Assembly (NCBI RefSeq): GCF_030272615.1
Contig: NC_081412.1
Span: 142,622,247-142,686,246 of the forward strand
DNA length: 64,000 bases
Reading direction: 5' to 3'
Origin: Cryptomeria japonica
Lineage: Eukaryota > Streptophyta > Pinopsida > Cupressales > Cupressaceae
The notes below the pieces were generated by a model that was given only the letters and a program-made list of their open reading frames with translations, had not been told where the DNA came from and searched no databases. This document shows, piece by piece, positions 22,021 through 34,465 of the stretch (its first letter is position 1; each line of letters starts with the position of its first letter). The translations under genes and the position numbers were made by a program.

Positions 22021-23223
22021 AAACAATATTCTTATATTTTATATAATTTTTAATTTATATTTTTAGATCTAAGTTCTTTTTGATTAAAATTTTAGATTCT
22101 AGTTGCAACCATTTCCAAAATTTATTGCTTGTGTACTTACATTTAGTCCATGTAGTTGTTTACATCTTCTTAAATACTATCATTTATCTGTCATAATGGG
22201 AATATTAGAAACGTTTATGTCATGCCTTGCTTTCTTAAAAGCTTTAAAAGATGACGATGGGGTTGATGATTGCCCATGTCCTAAATATTGTCCTACATTT
22301 TAGTAGAAGAGATAGATATCTTTAAATATTTGTTTATAGTACATAACCTTCTATTCATTCCAATGATCTCCCTTCTAGAGATGAAGTATTAATGGATCAT
22401 GCTTGTCCCTATCCCCAAATTTGTCCTACGCATGGATTACTAGCACTTTTCTCAGTGATCTCCCTTTTAGATATGGGGCATTGGTGAATAAAGATCCTAA
22501 TCAAGGTCTGGTGAACAAAATTTATAGTTTCCAATGACAATTTAAAAGTGTTATAATTGTGAAAGGTATCCTGAATTCCCAAATGCAATTCAAACCTGTT
22601 TTTACCATTACAGGAATCCCACCCTAAAATAAACTAGTGATTGGTGTCAATGGCATTAAGAACCCCTATACACATCCTAATTACTACTTAATTTTTTAGA
22701 AAAAGATCAATCAAAGTAGTATATTTAATCATCTAGTGTCACCAAAAAAATTGAAATTAACCAATAACAGTCCAATTTTTTAAAATGCAAACAATTTTTA
22801 ATCTAATGGACAAGAAAATAGTGCTTATCTCATCTACAAAATGGTATCCTGAAGGTATGGTGCAAATATTCATTTACTGGGTTTGTGTTTTGTTCAATTT
22901 AGGGTGAGAAAACCTCTACACAAAATGTGGGTCATGGGTATGAAGAAATGACATTTTTTTTTCTTCTTTAAACTTTGCATCAAAAAAATATGTATGTGGA
23001 AAAAAATGTACCTATTTTTTATTCAAATAACATGCACTTGTTAAGGCTTGGTATAATCTAAGCCATAACATGTACATTGTATTTGAATTTCTTAAAACCG
23101 TGTACATGTTTTTCTTACCTTTGGGCTTTTTTTGCCATTTGGCCACTTTTTTGTGCCCCATCTTGTTGCACATGACCTAATAATATTTAAGAAATTTGAA
23201 AAAGCTAGCATGCTATTTGAATA
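22021..23223. other. Intergenic DNA, probably decayed LINE sequence near its right end
   Basis: No convincing frame. By position, the bases just left of 23229 continue the minus-strand LINE remnant that hosts elements B and C (see 52632-54480), but I can recognise LINE-like residues only on the other side of element B. Confidence 0.35.
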
Positions 23224-23228
23224 GTTAT

Positions 23229-23405
23229 TGTATACACCTAAAAATGGTCTGAAGATGATTAATTAAATAAGCAATTATTTAATTACTCCCCAATTTAATT
23301 GAATTCATCAACAATTTGATTAAATTCTCCCTTTTCATCTACTTATTAATAAATCTAAGGATTTATTTAATAGGTTCATTTCAATAGTCCCCTTTGATTA
23401 ATTAA
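23229..23405 (+). repeat. Element B 5' LTR, truncated
   Basis: Starts TGTATACACCTAAAAATGG and follows the 3' LTR (38069 onward) to about CCCCTTTGATTAATTAATT, then diverges. About 950 bp of LTR are missing, including the promoter region, so the copy cannot start its own transcript. Confidence 0.88.
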
Positions 23406-23579
23406 TTGATCCACTCAATGTCATCAACGATGGAATAGTGGATAACTATAAAAAAGTTTAGTGGAATAATCCACTTTTATTGAAAAAAAACAAAACAATG
23501 TGAAACCAAAGAAACTGGTTTTTAATTTATCCACTCACTCAGCAGCAGCTCAGTGAAACAACCATCACCAAAAAGCAAC

Positions 23580-24846
23580 TATTAAAAATTTCTTTCGAAG
23601 GCAATTTACAAACATTGGTGAACCCCTTGGGTTAGCACTAAAGACACTTCTTGCAAACAAATTGATCACTTTAACAGAAGAAAGGAACTATGAACTTCAA
23701 ATAAAACCACCTTGGTGGAATGATAACCATTATTGCGATTTCCATTGAAACAAGGGACATCACACAGATAGTTGTCAGTGGTTGAAACATGTCATCCAAG
23801 ATTTGATTGATAATGGAGTAATAACTGTGGATGGACATACAACAAATGAATCTCATACAACTTTTAAAACTCCACTTCCAAAATATGAGAAAGGTGAATC
23901 ATCAACGACAAATAATGGCAAGGGTAAAGAAAAGGTAAACTATGCTCATACATATGATAATGTGGTAAACGTGATTGTAGTTAAAGAAAATCAAAATCAA
24001 GAACCTGCTCATGCTATCACAAGAAGCAAAGAAAAAGTTGTTTTTCCGGGTCCTACGACAAACACATCATCCACTACCAAACAATACAATCTAGTGGATC
24101 AATTACAGAAAACACCTGCACAAATATCCATCTTAGAACTTTTAAAGCTTTCACCTGCACACAAATAAATTCTTGAACAAGCATTAGTAGATACGACAGT
24201 GTCCACAGATCTTGATATCGATCAATTCCAAACCATGGTGGGACACCTCACAACCCCTCATTGCTTATCATTCACCGAAGAAGACGACGTGTCCTTGCAA
24301 CATCCCCATAGCGCTCCCTTGCATATCGAAGTCATCATTCATAAGATGTGAGTTAAATGTGTCCTAATAGATGGAGGAGCTGGCTTAAACATATTCTCTT
24401 TTAGTCTTGTCCATGCTCTAGGTTATTCAGAAGATGCAGTTGATCCCTGGAAAAAGATCACCATTAAAGCCTATGATGAAGAAGAATGTTCCTCTAAAGG
24501 AATTGTGATGTTACCCACCAGAGTGGGACCTTTGCAGAAAGATACAACATGCCAAGTTATAGATTTAGATTTATCATACAACATACTCTTGGGAAGACCT
24601 TGGATACATGACATACAAGTTGTTCCATCAGCATACCATGAGTGCTTAAAGTTTCCCTACAGTGGGCAGGAAATCACGATCTCAACAGATTCAAATCTAT
24701 TTCAGTGTTGTAGTAATCTGAAATCAGCTCAAGAAGTCATTGTTCCTCATAATAGAGAGGCAACATCTTCAAGCACACAATCCGAGGAACAATCATTTGC
24801 ATCAATTTTATCAAACATGGAAAAACAAATGCCACTAAAACATTGA
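23580..24846 (+). pseudogene. Element B gag C-terminus and protease (broken)
   Basis: Reading through stops, the segment encodes the end of gag with a zinc-finger-like CDFH...KGHHTDSC motif (about 23736-23780), a Lys/Thr-rich linker (open 23782-24168), and a protease with LIDGGAGLNIFS (about 24366) and DLDLSYNILLGRPWIHD (24565-24615). Stops occur after SPAHK and within IHKM-VKC. It is highly similar to the protease of element A, complement 16163-16921. Confidence 0.82.
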
Positions 24847-25649
24847 GGGAACGAAGAATATTTTCTATCATGGAAAAACAAACAAGAGCAACTTGAAATT
24901 GAAAGAGAAAAAGAAGATGTAGGAGTCTATATAGTTCACACGTATGCAGGACAAATGTTAGGAACTGGCCTACTTGAATCAAAATCACATTCGGCTGACA
25001 TGGACTTAACTGAGGACAATCAGGAGCTTCTTGTATAGGTCATTCTGATGAGTACCGTTCTAGACATGGAAATACATATTGAAAGCTCTGACATCTCTAT
25101 CATGACCCCTAATATCTTTGACATAATTCAACATGAGGATCCATTATCCTTAATTCCTCCTAAACCTATGGACTGGGAAATGAAGGACATCCTGCCATTG
25201 ATACCTTTCCAAATAACCATGCCATATCTATATATATTAATGCAATCAAACCTGTAACAACTTTCACCAGGAATTTCAACAACGCATCTTCCAGTCAAGT
25301 GGGTACCAAATCTACTAGTCGCAAAAGTGAAAATAAAGAAAAGAATATCTAGTCTAATGCTGAAAACCATTTCTTGGCAACATTAGATCGGGAAAAAGTA
25401 AAAACAAAGGATGCATCTAACGGTGAAAACCTCCTCAAGGTGCCAGAAGATGGGAGATTTGACACTTTACCTGAGCACTATCAAGAAAGGTCATCCATTT
25501 TGATCAAACCAATAGAGGCAGTTAACATTGGCACGATAGAGCAACCAAAGATTCTTCATCCAGCGACTTCTTTGTCTGAGCAAGAAATGCAACAATATGT
25601 GGAATTCTTCAAACGATGGCAAATTAGTTTCACCTAGTCCTATGCAGAA
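24847..25649 (+). pseudogene. Element B protease-RT linker
   Basis: Acidic, repetitive linker in several short frames (25048-25257 and 25374-25637). Blocks shared with A include SENKEKNI, ENHFLATLD, DASNGENLL, GRFDTLPE and FFKRWQI. A stop sits at the end of FKRWQISFT just before the RT frame begins. Confidence 0.7.
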
Positions 25650-26651
25650 ATGTTAGGGTTAGATCCAAAGCTTATTATGCATCACTTAAATGTTAGTCTA
25701 GGAGCCAAACCAGTTAAACAGAAGTTAAGGAAAATGCATCCACATATTGCTCTCCTAGTTAAAGAAGAACTAAAGAAATTATTGGATGTCGGATTCATCA
25801 GACCTGTAGCTTATCCTCAATGGGTATCCAACATCGTTCCTATTTCAAAACTAGATAAAAGCATCAGAATATGCATAGACTTCAAAGATCTTAATAACGC
25901 ATGTCCAAAGGATTATTTTCCTTTGCCTAACATTGACATCATTGTAGATTTAATTGTTGGATACTCCATGTTTTCTTTAATGGATGGTTTCTTCGGATAC
26001 AATTAGATCAAAATAGCCCCCAAAGATCAAGAAAAAACAACTTTCACATGTCCATGGGGTACTTTCTGTTGGAACGTCATGCCTTTTGGATTAAAGAACG
26101 CAGGTGCTACATATCAAAGAACTATGACAACTATATTTCATGCCATGATGCATACATTCATGGAAGACTATGTGGAGGACATATTGGCTAAATCATACCA
26201 TAGAGAAGAACATATAGAGATACTAGAAAAGATATTTGATCGGTTAGAACAATACAAGCTACGATTAAACCCTAAGAAATGTGCCTTTGGTGTCACTTCC
26301 GGAAATCTATTGGGATACATTGTTTTAGCTAGAGGTATCAAAGTGGATCCAGCTAAGGTAAAAGCAATCATGGAAATGGCATCTCCCAAAAATATCAATC
26401 AATTAAGATCACTCCAAGAAAGACTCCAATCAATCAGAAGATTTGTTGCTCAAGTAGCAAATAAATGTCAACCATTTACTCATTTATTGCACAAAAATGT
26501 TCATTTAAAGTGGGACCATCAATGTGAGGACGCATTCAACAAGATCAAGGCATATCTCATACAACCACCCATTCTAATGTCACCAATTCCAGGAAAACCA
26601 TTGTTACTTTATGTATCAACCACTGAAGCTATTGGCAATATAGTAGTATAA
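25650..26651 (+). pseudogene. Element B reverse transcriptase
   Basis: Two frames (25650-26006 and 26079-26651) with a stop near DGFFGYN. Gypsy RT order is clear: VKEELKKLLDVGFIRPVAYPQW, then CIDFKDLNNACPKDYFPLPNID, then MPFGLKNAGATYQRTM, then a catalytic box DYVEDILAKS in place of the usual Y-x-D-D-I. The change of the first catalytic Asp to Glu (VED for VDD) would be expected to impair activity. The frame runs into LGYIVLARGI, and then the thumb/connection (HLKWDHQCEDAFNKIKAYL). This domain is absent from element A. Confidence 0.9.
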
Positions 26652-26666
26652 CAGACAATGAAAGAT

Positions 26667-28162
26667 TGTTGGCATTTCATAAGGATATTGAGAAGGTTGC
26701 TGATGATTATGGATATAACTGATTAAGGATGTTTACTATCTTGATATTATTATTTTGTCATTGATGTCAAGAAATTGATTTTCTAATTCAGTATGATGTT
26801 GCCATATCTTGAGAAGTATGATTTGAAGAATATATAGATGTTGGCAAAAGACATAGGAAAGAATATGATGAATAAGGTATTCAATGGGCAACTAGTACCG
26901 AGTCAGACAATGATGAGATCATGATGTTTTAGATTGTTTTAACATCATACATATGTTGTAAATTGCAAATGTTAATACTATACTATGTTATCAAGCAAAG
27001 AACCTAGTCGGTAAACCCTAAGGAACCTAGTCGGTAAACACTAAGGTTATTGATATCAGTTAATGAAGGCAGAATGTCTACCGAGTAAAGTTTAGTATTC
27101 ACCGAGTTCTTACCGAGTTGTAACCGAACTATAATAGAATGCATTAAATGTTTACATGCGGTATTTAATGAAGGAAGGTGATGAGCTGGAACTAATTAAA
27201 TGATTGGTGAGCCGTGGATGAAGTTTGTTAATGAATCTAAGGCAATGGAAAGTCAACATGAAGATCTATAGCTCAGATTGAACTGCAATACCCTGGCACA
27301 AGTTCCAAGACTAATATACAAGTTCCAAGGCAGGGTAAAACATTTTTAGATCGAAAGATGCATTGAACCTGGACAAGATCAAAGATCTGATGGCTATGAT
27401 TGATCATGGGAAATGTGATCAAGGAGATTAAGCGGTTACCTAATTGTTTATAAATAGGAAACTGTTGATAAACAATGTATGTGGGCAAGTGTATGCACAG
27501 GGATGCTACATAGTGATTACCGAGCATAGAAGCTTGAAGACCTATTAGAATAACAAAGTATAGAAGCCCAACAGATAGACAAGATTAGTTCTATGTCTAG
27601 ATTGTATTGAACAAATAGGAATCTTCTTTAGCATTTTAGATGTGAAGTTGTAGATAGATTTTATTACTGTTATTTTGTGAAAATGATAGAAAATCTCTTA
27701 ACCGAGTGGACTTAACAGTCTTATTTGTAAAACCCTCTAGCAAGGTGACATTCTGATTGAGTGTTTGAAATCCTTTAACAAGGTCACTTCTAACAAGGTG
27801 AAGATCCTAACAGATCTAAGGGAAATCCCTTAACCGGGTCACATCTAGCAATGTGTTTGTAATCTTTAACAAGATTTGCTTTTAACTGAGCATACTCTAG
27901 AAGAGTATATTTCTTAGTGGGTCCGAAATCCCACAGTGGTTTTTCCCTAATTGGGTTTCCATGTTAAATCTGGTGTTAAGAGGTTTATGATGTTTATATG
28001 CTTTTGAGTTTGCATGTTTAACAGTTTTGGTTTTATTACTGAAGTATATGTTACCAAGGTTGAATCTGATGTTTTTATGGAAGATTAAGTTTGTATGATT
28101 CACCCCCCCTCTCATCTTGTTGGCTATTGGATATGTACTTATATTAAGTATCAAAACTATCA
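26667..28162 (+). repeat. Copia-type LTR (probably solo) inside element B
   Basis: Begins TGTTGGCATTTCATAAGG, like the LTR start of Copia element D (TGTTGGCATTTGCATGAAG, complement strand), and near its end has GATTCACCCCCCCTCTCA as in D. In between come ACCGAG and CCTTAACCGGGTCAC words typical of this LTR type. I see no internal Copia coding region, so a solo LTR is the simplest reading. The exact right end is uncertain, and the flanking five bases (AAGAT and GAAGC) do not match. Confidence 0.6.
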
Positions 28163-28405
28163 GAAGCATCATTAGGAGTATTTTTTGCACAACAAGATAA
28201 TGAAGGAAAAGAACAAGCTATCTAATACATCAACATAACACTAGTAGGATACGAGATCAACTATTCACCATAAAAAAAAGCATTATTGGTTGTAGTTTTT
28301 GCTTCTCAAAAATTACGACCATGTCTACTATCTCACTCCATTAATTTGATTGCTACAATTGATCCATTGAAATATTTACTCAGCAAGGCAACATTAACAC
28401 GGACT
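28163..28405 (+). pseudogene. Element B RNase H, first part
   Basis: Encodes ASLGVFFAQQDNEGKEQAI, YEINYSP, then VVVFASQKLRPCLLSHSINLIATIDPLKYLLSKATLTRT, the usual Gypsy RNase H connection, with a stop or two. The start repeats in diverged form the last 45 bases of the RT piece at 26620-26664. It is cut by the LINE insertion; the remainder begins at 34466 (QLAKWIMILSEFDIEYVDRK). Confidence 0.75.
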
Positions 28406-30842
28406 AAGGGCATAAACAGGGAGATTTTGAAGAGTTGCTTGGAGGAGCTGCATTTTCCCAGCTTGAGATAACATTGAACCTTTCCATCCTGCAAGCCTCT
28501 TATTAATTTTATCAATGATCATATTCCAAAAAGAATTTGGGGGAGCCATCCCTAAGGGAAGACCCAGGTAGGTAGAAGGCAGCAAGTCCACTTTACAACC
28601 AATTATATTGGCTATTCTCTGTTGTCTTATAATTGGAGTATTGAGAAAGTACATAGCTGATTTGTCCTAATTAACAAGTTGACCAGTTGCCAAAGAATAG
28701 GAGTTGAGAGTAGTTTTGAAGGCTTCAGCCTCCTTGACTGAAGAATATCCCATGATGATAGTATCATCAACAAACTGTTGATGAGTGCAAAACACATTGG
28801 CAGAAAAAGGTTGAAGACCTTTGATAATTTTGCTTTGTTTCAATTTATGAATCATTCTACTCATACTTTCAGCCAGAATGGTAAAAAGGATAGGTGATAT
28901 TTGGTCTCCTTGTCTTAGCCCTCTAGAGTTTTTAAAAAAAATTGTAGGAGATCCATTAACCAAAATAGAGAACATTGGAGTAGTGATTAGTTCTCTGATT
29001 ATTTTGATAACCTTACCATCAAAACCAAAAGCCCCCATGATTTTAAATAGAACATCCCATTCAACTCTATCATAAGCCTTTGCCAAATCCAACTTTATCA
29101 AGAAACCTTCTTTCTTTGCAGGGCTGAGAGAGTGTATGTTCTCATGAACAAGAATGATTGAATCAAGAATCTGTCTACTAGGAACAAATCCTTTTTTCTC
29201 TTCAGATATGATGAAGGGAAGAATCGCCAACATTTTAGTTGTCATCACTTTGGATATTATTTTATAGAAAGAGTTGCATAGGCTAATAGGCCTAAATTTT
29301 CCCATAGAATCCGCCCCAGCAACTTTGGGGAATAAGGCAATAAAAGTGGAGTTCAAATCCTTAAGGATTCTTCTGGATCCAAAAAATTCTTTTACCGCAT
29401 TAACCGTATCCTTCCCCACAATATTCCAAAATTCTTGAAAGAAAAACATAGGGAATCCATCAGGGCCCGGAGCTTTATCCCCTTGAAAGGAGAAGACAAC
29501 TTTTTTTATTTCTTTAGCAGACGGGATGGCAGCAAAGGTTTTATTCTGAAAAGAGTTTATAATATTAGGAATATTGTTGACCAGATTGAGTTGATGGGTC
29601 TGATCAAGATCCTCATTACTAGATAAGAGCTTCTTGAAGAATCTAACAACTTCATCCTTGATTTCATCCTTATTTGGTCAGAGTGTTGTTCTCAACAGTT
29701 AACTTGGTGATTCTATTTGCTGCCTTATGTTTTAGGGAAGTCATATGGAAAAACTTAGTGTTTATGTCCCCTACCTTCAGCCATATAGCCCTGGATCTTT
29801 GTCTCCAATATATTTCTTCCCTTGAAATTATGGTATGAATGTTGTCAAGGACCTTATCTTCCATTGCTTTGGAATACTTTGTGTAGCCCTCTTTCTGGAT
29901 GGAGATTTGAATCTGGTTTAGTTCCTCCTTTAGCTTTTTCTTTGAATCAAAAATATCACCAAAGACCATTTTGTTCCAAGTCTTAATGTTGGTTTTGACA
30001 TTTTTAAGTTTTTTGGCAACTTTATACATGGTTGTTCCATTAATATCAAGATTCCACCATTCAGCAATGGACTTTTCAAGATTGGGGTGGGATATCCACA
30101 TCTTTTTGAAGCAAAAAGGGAATCTTTGATTTTGCTTAGAGTTCTCAGCAACAAAGGAAATGGGATAATGATCTGATCCAATTCTATTAATGATAGAAAG
30201 GGAACAACTATGAGAAAGAATCCAATCATTAGAGAGAAGAGCTCTATCAAGTCTTACCTGGATAAGATCTTCGCCATCTCTTTGGTTTGACCAAGTGTAG
30301 GAGGCAACACTGAGATCCAAGTCAATGAGAGCATTGTCATTGATAAAGTCCATCAAGTCAAATCTGCTTTCAGGTTGAGCTTGACTACGTCCAAATTTTT
30401 CTCTATCTTGCAAAGGAGTATTGAAATCTCCCATTACAATCCAACTGTTCATAGAGAAATTTTTCCTTTTTTGCTGAACTTTTCCCCAAAATTTACTTCT
30501 AGCATGTTTGGAATTAGGGGCATAGATATTAGTTATAACAAATTCCTTCTCATCAAAAATATTTCTAGCTTTTAAGGATAGAATATTGCCATCCTCATCA
30601 ATCATATCTCTAGAAGTTGTGCTTTTATTACAGAATATAGCAACTCCTCTAGAGGTGCCATTTGAGCTACTGCCACAGACTCCCCCATCTTTAAAAAACT
30701 TAAGTTTCTCCACTTTCTCTTTGCTCATTTTAGTTTCCTGAATCAGGATAATATCTGGATTTTTATCTCGAATAAGATTCCTTAATATATCCTATTTATT
30801 AAGACCGTTTAGGCCTTTGATGTTCCATGATATTACCTTCAT
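28394..30842 (-). pseudogene. LINE ORF2 (L1-type): endonuclease and RT, truncated
   Basis: ORF2 starts at complement 30842 with MKVISWNIKGLNGLNK, then a stop, then the endonuclease (complement 29670-30728): IVMGDFNTPLQDREKFG, SYTWSNQRDG, RIGSDHYPISF. RT follows in complement 28667-29449 with upstream APGPDGFP (about 29460): FRPISLCNSFYKIISK, IKLDLAKAYDRVEW (motif A), GLRQGDQISPILF, QQFVDDTIIMG (catalytic; A-D-D is usual, the two Asp residues are kept). Complement 28394-28654 continues with STYLGLPLG and LLQATLQNLPVYALS and then ends at the junction with element B, so the RT C-terminus and the LINE 3' end are missing. Stops such as QLVN-stop-DKSAM replace a probable Trp. Confidence 0.92.
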
Positions 30843-30910
30843 TTTGAGACCTAGGGGCAGGACTCCTTGATAGTTCTCTGCCTTCCATCAGCTATGTTTT
30901 GTTTACTCTC

Positions 30911-32800
30911 CTAGTCCCTGTGCCATTTCATGGTTTTGCGTCCTGGTGGGGATCTTGATGCCCCAAAATCTGCCTTAGATCTAGTTCTGGTTTTTACTCC
31001 ATTAGGACCTCCTGTTTTCTTGGTCTTAATTTTCTTTTCATTTTCTATCATGTTTTCTTCTTGTTGTTTTGCCCTGGATTCATCTTGTATGTTACTCCAA
31101 AGCTTTTCTCTTTTCCGGGGTGAAGTGGTCATATTTACTTCTATGTTCTGGAATAAGGCATTTAAGTTTGCTTGTGGTGATCCAAACTTGTTTCTCCTTC
31201 TCATTTCTATTTCCTGTTCCTGAAGCTCTTTCCCTAAATAGGGTTCTTCTTTCTCTGACATGGGTTCATATCGTTCCTCATGATGAGAGTCAGTGATATC
31301 CTCAATCTCACCATCCTCAAGGGTCTCTGTACTGATTTCATCCTCCTTTTCTTGCAACTGAAGGGCTTCAAAGGTATTACCTATTTTGATCTCAAACTCC
31401 TTAGTTTCATTCTTCTTGTTCCCCTTCATAGTAGGGTCTTTAGTTAAGTCACTGAATTCATTTTCCTGATTTTCTGAAGTCAGATTTCCACTTTTTTCTT
31501 CTGCCTTATTGCAGACTTTGTTGTTATTTTTTTCTTTCCATACCGGTTTATTAATATTTTTGTCTTTAATCATAGGTCTTTTAGGGTTGTTGGGACAAGC
31601 CTTAGCCCAGTGACCTGCTTTTTTGCAAGAAAAGCACACAAAAGGGAGAGATTCAAATTCAATGGTTTGTTCCCATAACCCAAGTTTGGAATTTATATCA
31701 ACGGTACTTGGGAGATCCATATTCTAGGAAATGTTGACGCAGATGCATGCATACACAAGTCTCTTGTGAGCTGCAATCATTGGGTCTATCACAATAAGCT
31801 CCCCAAAGGAGTTAGCAATTCCTGAGAAAAAATCCTCCACCTAGTATTCCAATGGTAGTCTAGGCAGTCTAACCCACACCAGGGCAGATTCAAAAAAGGA
31901 ATCATTTAGTTCCATGTTAGGGGTCCATTTTCTAATAGAAAGAGATGATTTACCAAACATCTAGGGGCCTCCACTTAGAACTGCTTCCAAATCTTCCCCA
32001 CATGAAAAAGAAAACACAAAAAAACCCCTTGGCAGGGCAGAAACTTCAGCTTATCCTTTCATTCTCCATTTTCTTTTAACAAAGGATCTAACATCCTCAA
32101 TATTAGGTTGGGGTCCGACAAATTTTCCCACCAAAGAGAGAGTCATTAAAGAAATGCTATGATCAATAACCAAATCAGGAACCTCAATCACAAGTTTACC
32201 TATTCTATTGTCTAATATATCTTTCACAAAGGGGAGAGAAGATTTACCTGTCAGTTTACCAGAGGCATGTCTAGCGAAGAGGCTATTCCATGGTTTAGGT
32301 ATTCGCCCCTCCTTGGTAGTACCTAAATCAACCTGCATCACCTCGGGGCAAGAATCTGGCATGTTTTTTAAATTTTTAGGATCGGGAGGAGGGTCCCATG
32401 TTTGTGGGTTCCCATCATGTCTTCCATCCTCATCATCAGTTGTATGTCCTTGAGCTGCAGTGGATTCAGACCCAGAGGACCCAGCTTTGTTGTTCCCTCC
32501 ATTTCTCGAATTCAAATTTCCCCCTACAAATGTTGTTCCCTCTGTTGTTCCCCCCATTTCTATGTGATTCACATAAGTTACTTCTAATGATGATTTCATG
32601 TTATTGCTAGTTGTCCTATTACTTCTGACAATGATTTCAGACCTAGAGGACCCAGCATTGTGGGCTGAGAGTTGTAACAGAGGTGATTGTGACCTGGAAA
32701 GCAGAATGGGAGGCATCCTTAATAGGAATGAACCGTCCGACTGTGAGCACTGGAGGAGCGAAAGGAAGGTGTGGAGAAGGCTCCACCGACATGGGTTCAT
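30911..32800 (-). pseudogene. LINE ORF1 (nucleic-acid-binding gag-like protein)
   Basis: Complement 32051-32800 encodes the N-terminal Ser/Asn/Gly-rich part and the start of the conserved plant LINE domain (PKPWNSLFARHASGKLTGKSS, FVKRKWRMKG). A region with stops carries ESALVWVRLPRLPLEY. Complement 30911-31720 resumes with a zinc knuckle, CFSCKKAGHWAKAC (C-x2-C-x4-H-x4-C), and a charged tail. It lies upstream of ORF2 with about 70 bases between. The 5' end merges at 32.6-32.8 kb with an oppositely oriented module, and the exact boundary is not resolved. Confidence 0.85.
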
Positions 32801-34288
32801 GGATTATATGGAGAAGCTCCATGGTAGTAGAAGCTTTGTTTCTCAAGGGTTCGCAAAAAGCTAGAGCAATAACAGGGCTACCCTGTTTGGGGAAATCTGG
32901 CACATTGATGAAAGTCTGATCTCGGAGGTTACAGGGCTCAAGATGGAGGGGACCAAATTCTATAGGGATAGAAAGTACGCCGCTGAGGCCTTCAAAAAAT
33001 TCCCTAAGACAGAGGAGGAGAAGAGCAACCTAGAGAAGAAGGATAATATATCTTACTTCACCCCCCAACAGGTAAAACCTTTCTGGCAAAAAATTCTTAA
33101 GGCATTAATGGAATATTTAACTGTGGATGGTAGGTTTATGAAAATTTACAATTATCACTTCGCCATCTTGAACCACTTCTGCCATGGCGTGAAAATTTCT
33201 TTGCCCTTCTATCTTGCTTCTTCTCTTAACGAGAGCTTGGCTGACCATATTAAAAAACCCAGCACCAGGGTCTCATTCTGTTGATTTATGAATATGTGAA
33301 GGATAAGACTAGGGCAACAAAGGATGACCCCTTAATTCTCAATGCTCAGATTTTTGAGAAAATCATAGACTCTGGTTCGACTGAGGAGACCAGAACCCCT
33401 ACCCATAGAAAAAGGAAGGTTCATATTGTGCAGGAAGAAAAGGATGTGCTTTGTGAGGAAGAAGAGGGAAAGAATAATGAAGAAATTTCTAAAAAGGAGA
33501 TCAATAAGGAGGAGAAGTATGGGGAAGGAGAGGAAGGGGGTAATTCTGGGAATCGTCAACATAATATTGAAGGCTTGGAAACTGAGAAAGAGGCTCTGAA
33601 GCCTAAGGAAGGTGAAAACCCTAATGCGGAGGAGACAGAACAAAGCAAGGATTATGCAGAAACTATTCTGGATACTGCCCGCAATTGCACCCTAGAATTA
33701 TACAATTTTCAGAAGTTGGTGGTGGAAAACATTACCAGCATGCAGGGTAAACAAAGGGAGTTGGAAGTTAAGATCAACAATCTGATCAATATGTCTGATT
33801 CTGGGAAGCAACACGAGGAGATGGAGAATAGTGAAGTGGAGGAAGAAATGGAAATGGAAGACTGGATGGAGAAAGACTTGATTAAAGGTGACCTGAAACA
33901 CCTGGAGGACGTCATCAAAATTCTGAAGGAACAGGTGGAGGAGGATAAGGACAATGTCAATGCCCGGATGGCCAGAAACGAGAAAGCCCTGAAAATCCTT
34001 ATGGATCATAGCCTCCAGGTTCTAAAAGTCTCCTCCTAGAACATGAACGCGCTGGTGAATCACCTAGAAAAGAAAAACCAGGAGAAGAACCTGGTGGTTA
34101 TTGAAGATGCTCCTACTTCCAGCCTAAGCCACCAGACCTCTAAGCCTAGAACCAGGCAGACTATGGCGAAGAAGGAAATGAAGATGAAAGATAGCCAGAC
34201 TGCTCAGGAAAATACTAATTTGAGGGAAGTGGAAAAGGCAATGATGCTTTTGGTACAGGATGCAAAAGAAACCATGAAGAATTTCTAA
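32750..34288 (+). pseudogene. Unrecognised protein module, about 500 codons, broken, joined to the LINE
   Basis: Three open pieces (32943-33284, 33281-34039, 34043-34288) form one reading path with one frameshift near 33278 and an in-frame stop at 34037-34039. Upstream, the same frame as 32943 gives WHIDESLISEVTGL directly before MEGTKFYRDRKYAAEAFKKF, and further up MEKLHGSRSFVSQGFAKS, so the protein began before 32943. The N-terminal half looks globular (QQVKPFWQKILKALMEYLTVDG, FMKIYNYHFAILNHF). The C-terminal half is Glu/Lys-rich with probable coiled coils. I do not recognise the family; it reminds me of uncharacterised plant proteins found in repeat-rich DNA. No RT, nuclease or zinc finger is visible. 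Confidence 0.6.
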
Positions 34289-34465
34289 ATTTTGTTTCTT
34301 GCTGAGCTTGGGTCCAACTTCTTGCTAGCCTTTTGCTATCCTTTCCTTTGTTGCTAGTCTTTTTGCTTGTGTTTTGCTGCTGTAGTATTTTGTTGCTTTA
34401 TTGAATATCTTTCTTATGTATCTGGCTTTCGGGTCCCTTAAAACCTGTTTTTAATTAATCAAAAA
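34289..34465 (+). other. 3' untranslated region and tail of the protein module
   Basis: T-rich sequence with TTGCT repeats ending in TTTTTAATTAATCAAAAA directly before element B resumes (34466). The A-rich end fits insertion by LINE machinery. No clear TSD was found. Confidence 0.45.

Noticed and set aside
32643-32903. Minus-strand 86-codon frame as a 5' extension of LINE ORF1
   Set aside because: It is opposite the plus-strand frame MEKLHGSRSFVSQGFAKS, which continues into the unknown module; I could not support both and kept the plus reading above 32.75 kb.
33332-34009. Minus-strand frames of about 100 codons opposite the unknown module
   Set aside because: Shadows of the plus-strand frame; the plus strand shows the charged, coiled-coil pattern expected of a protein.
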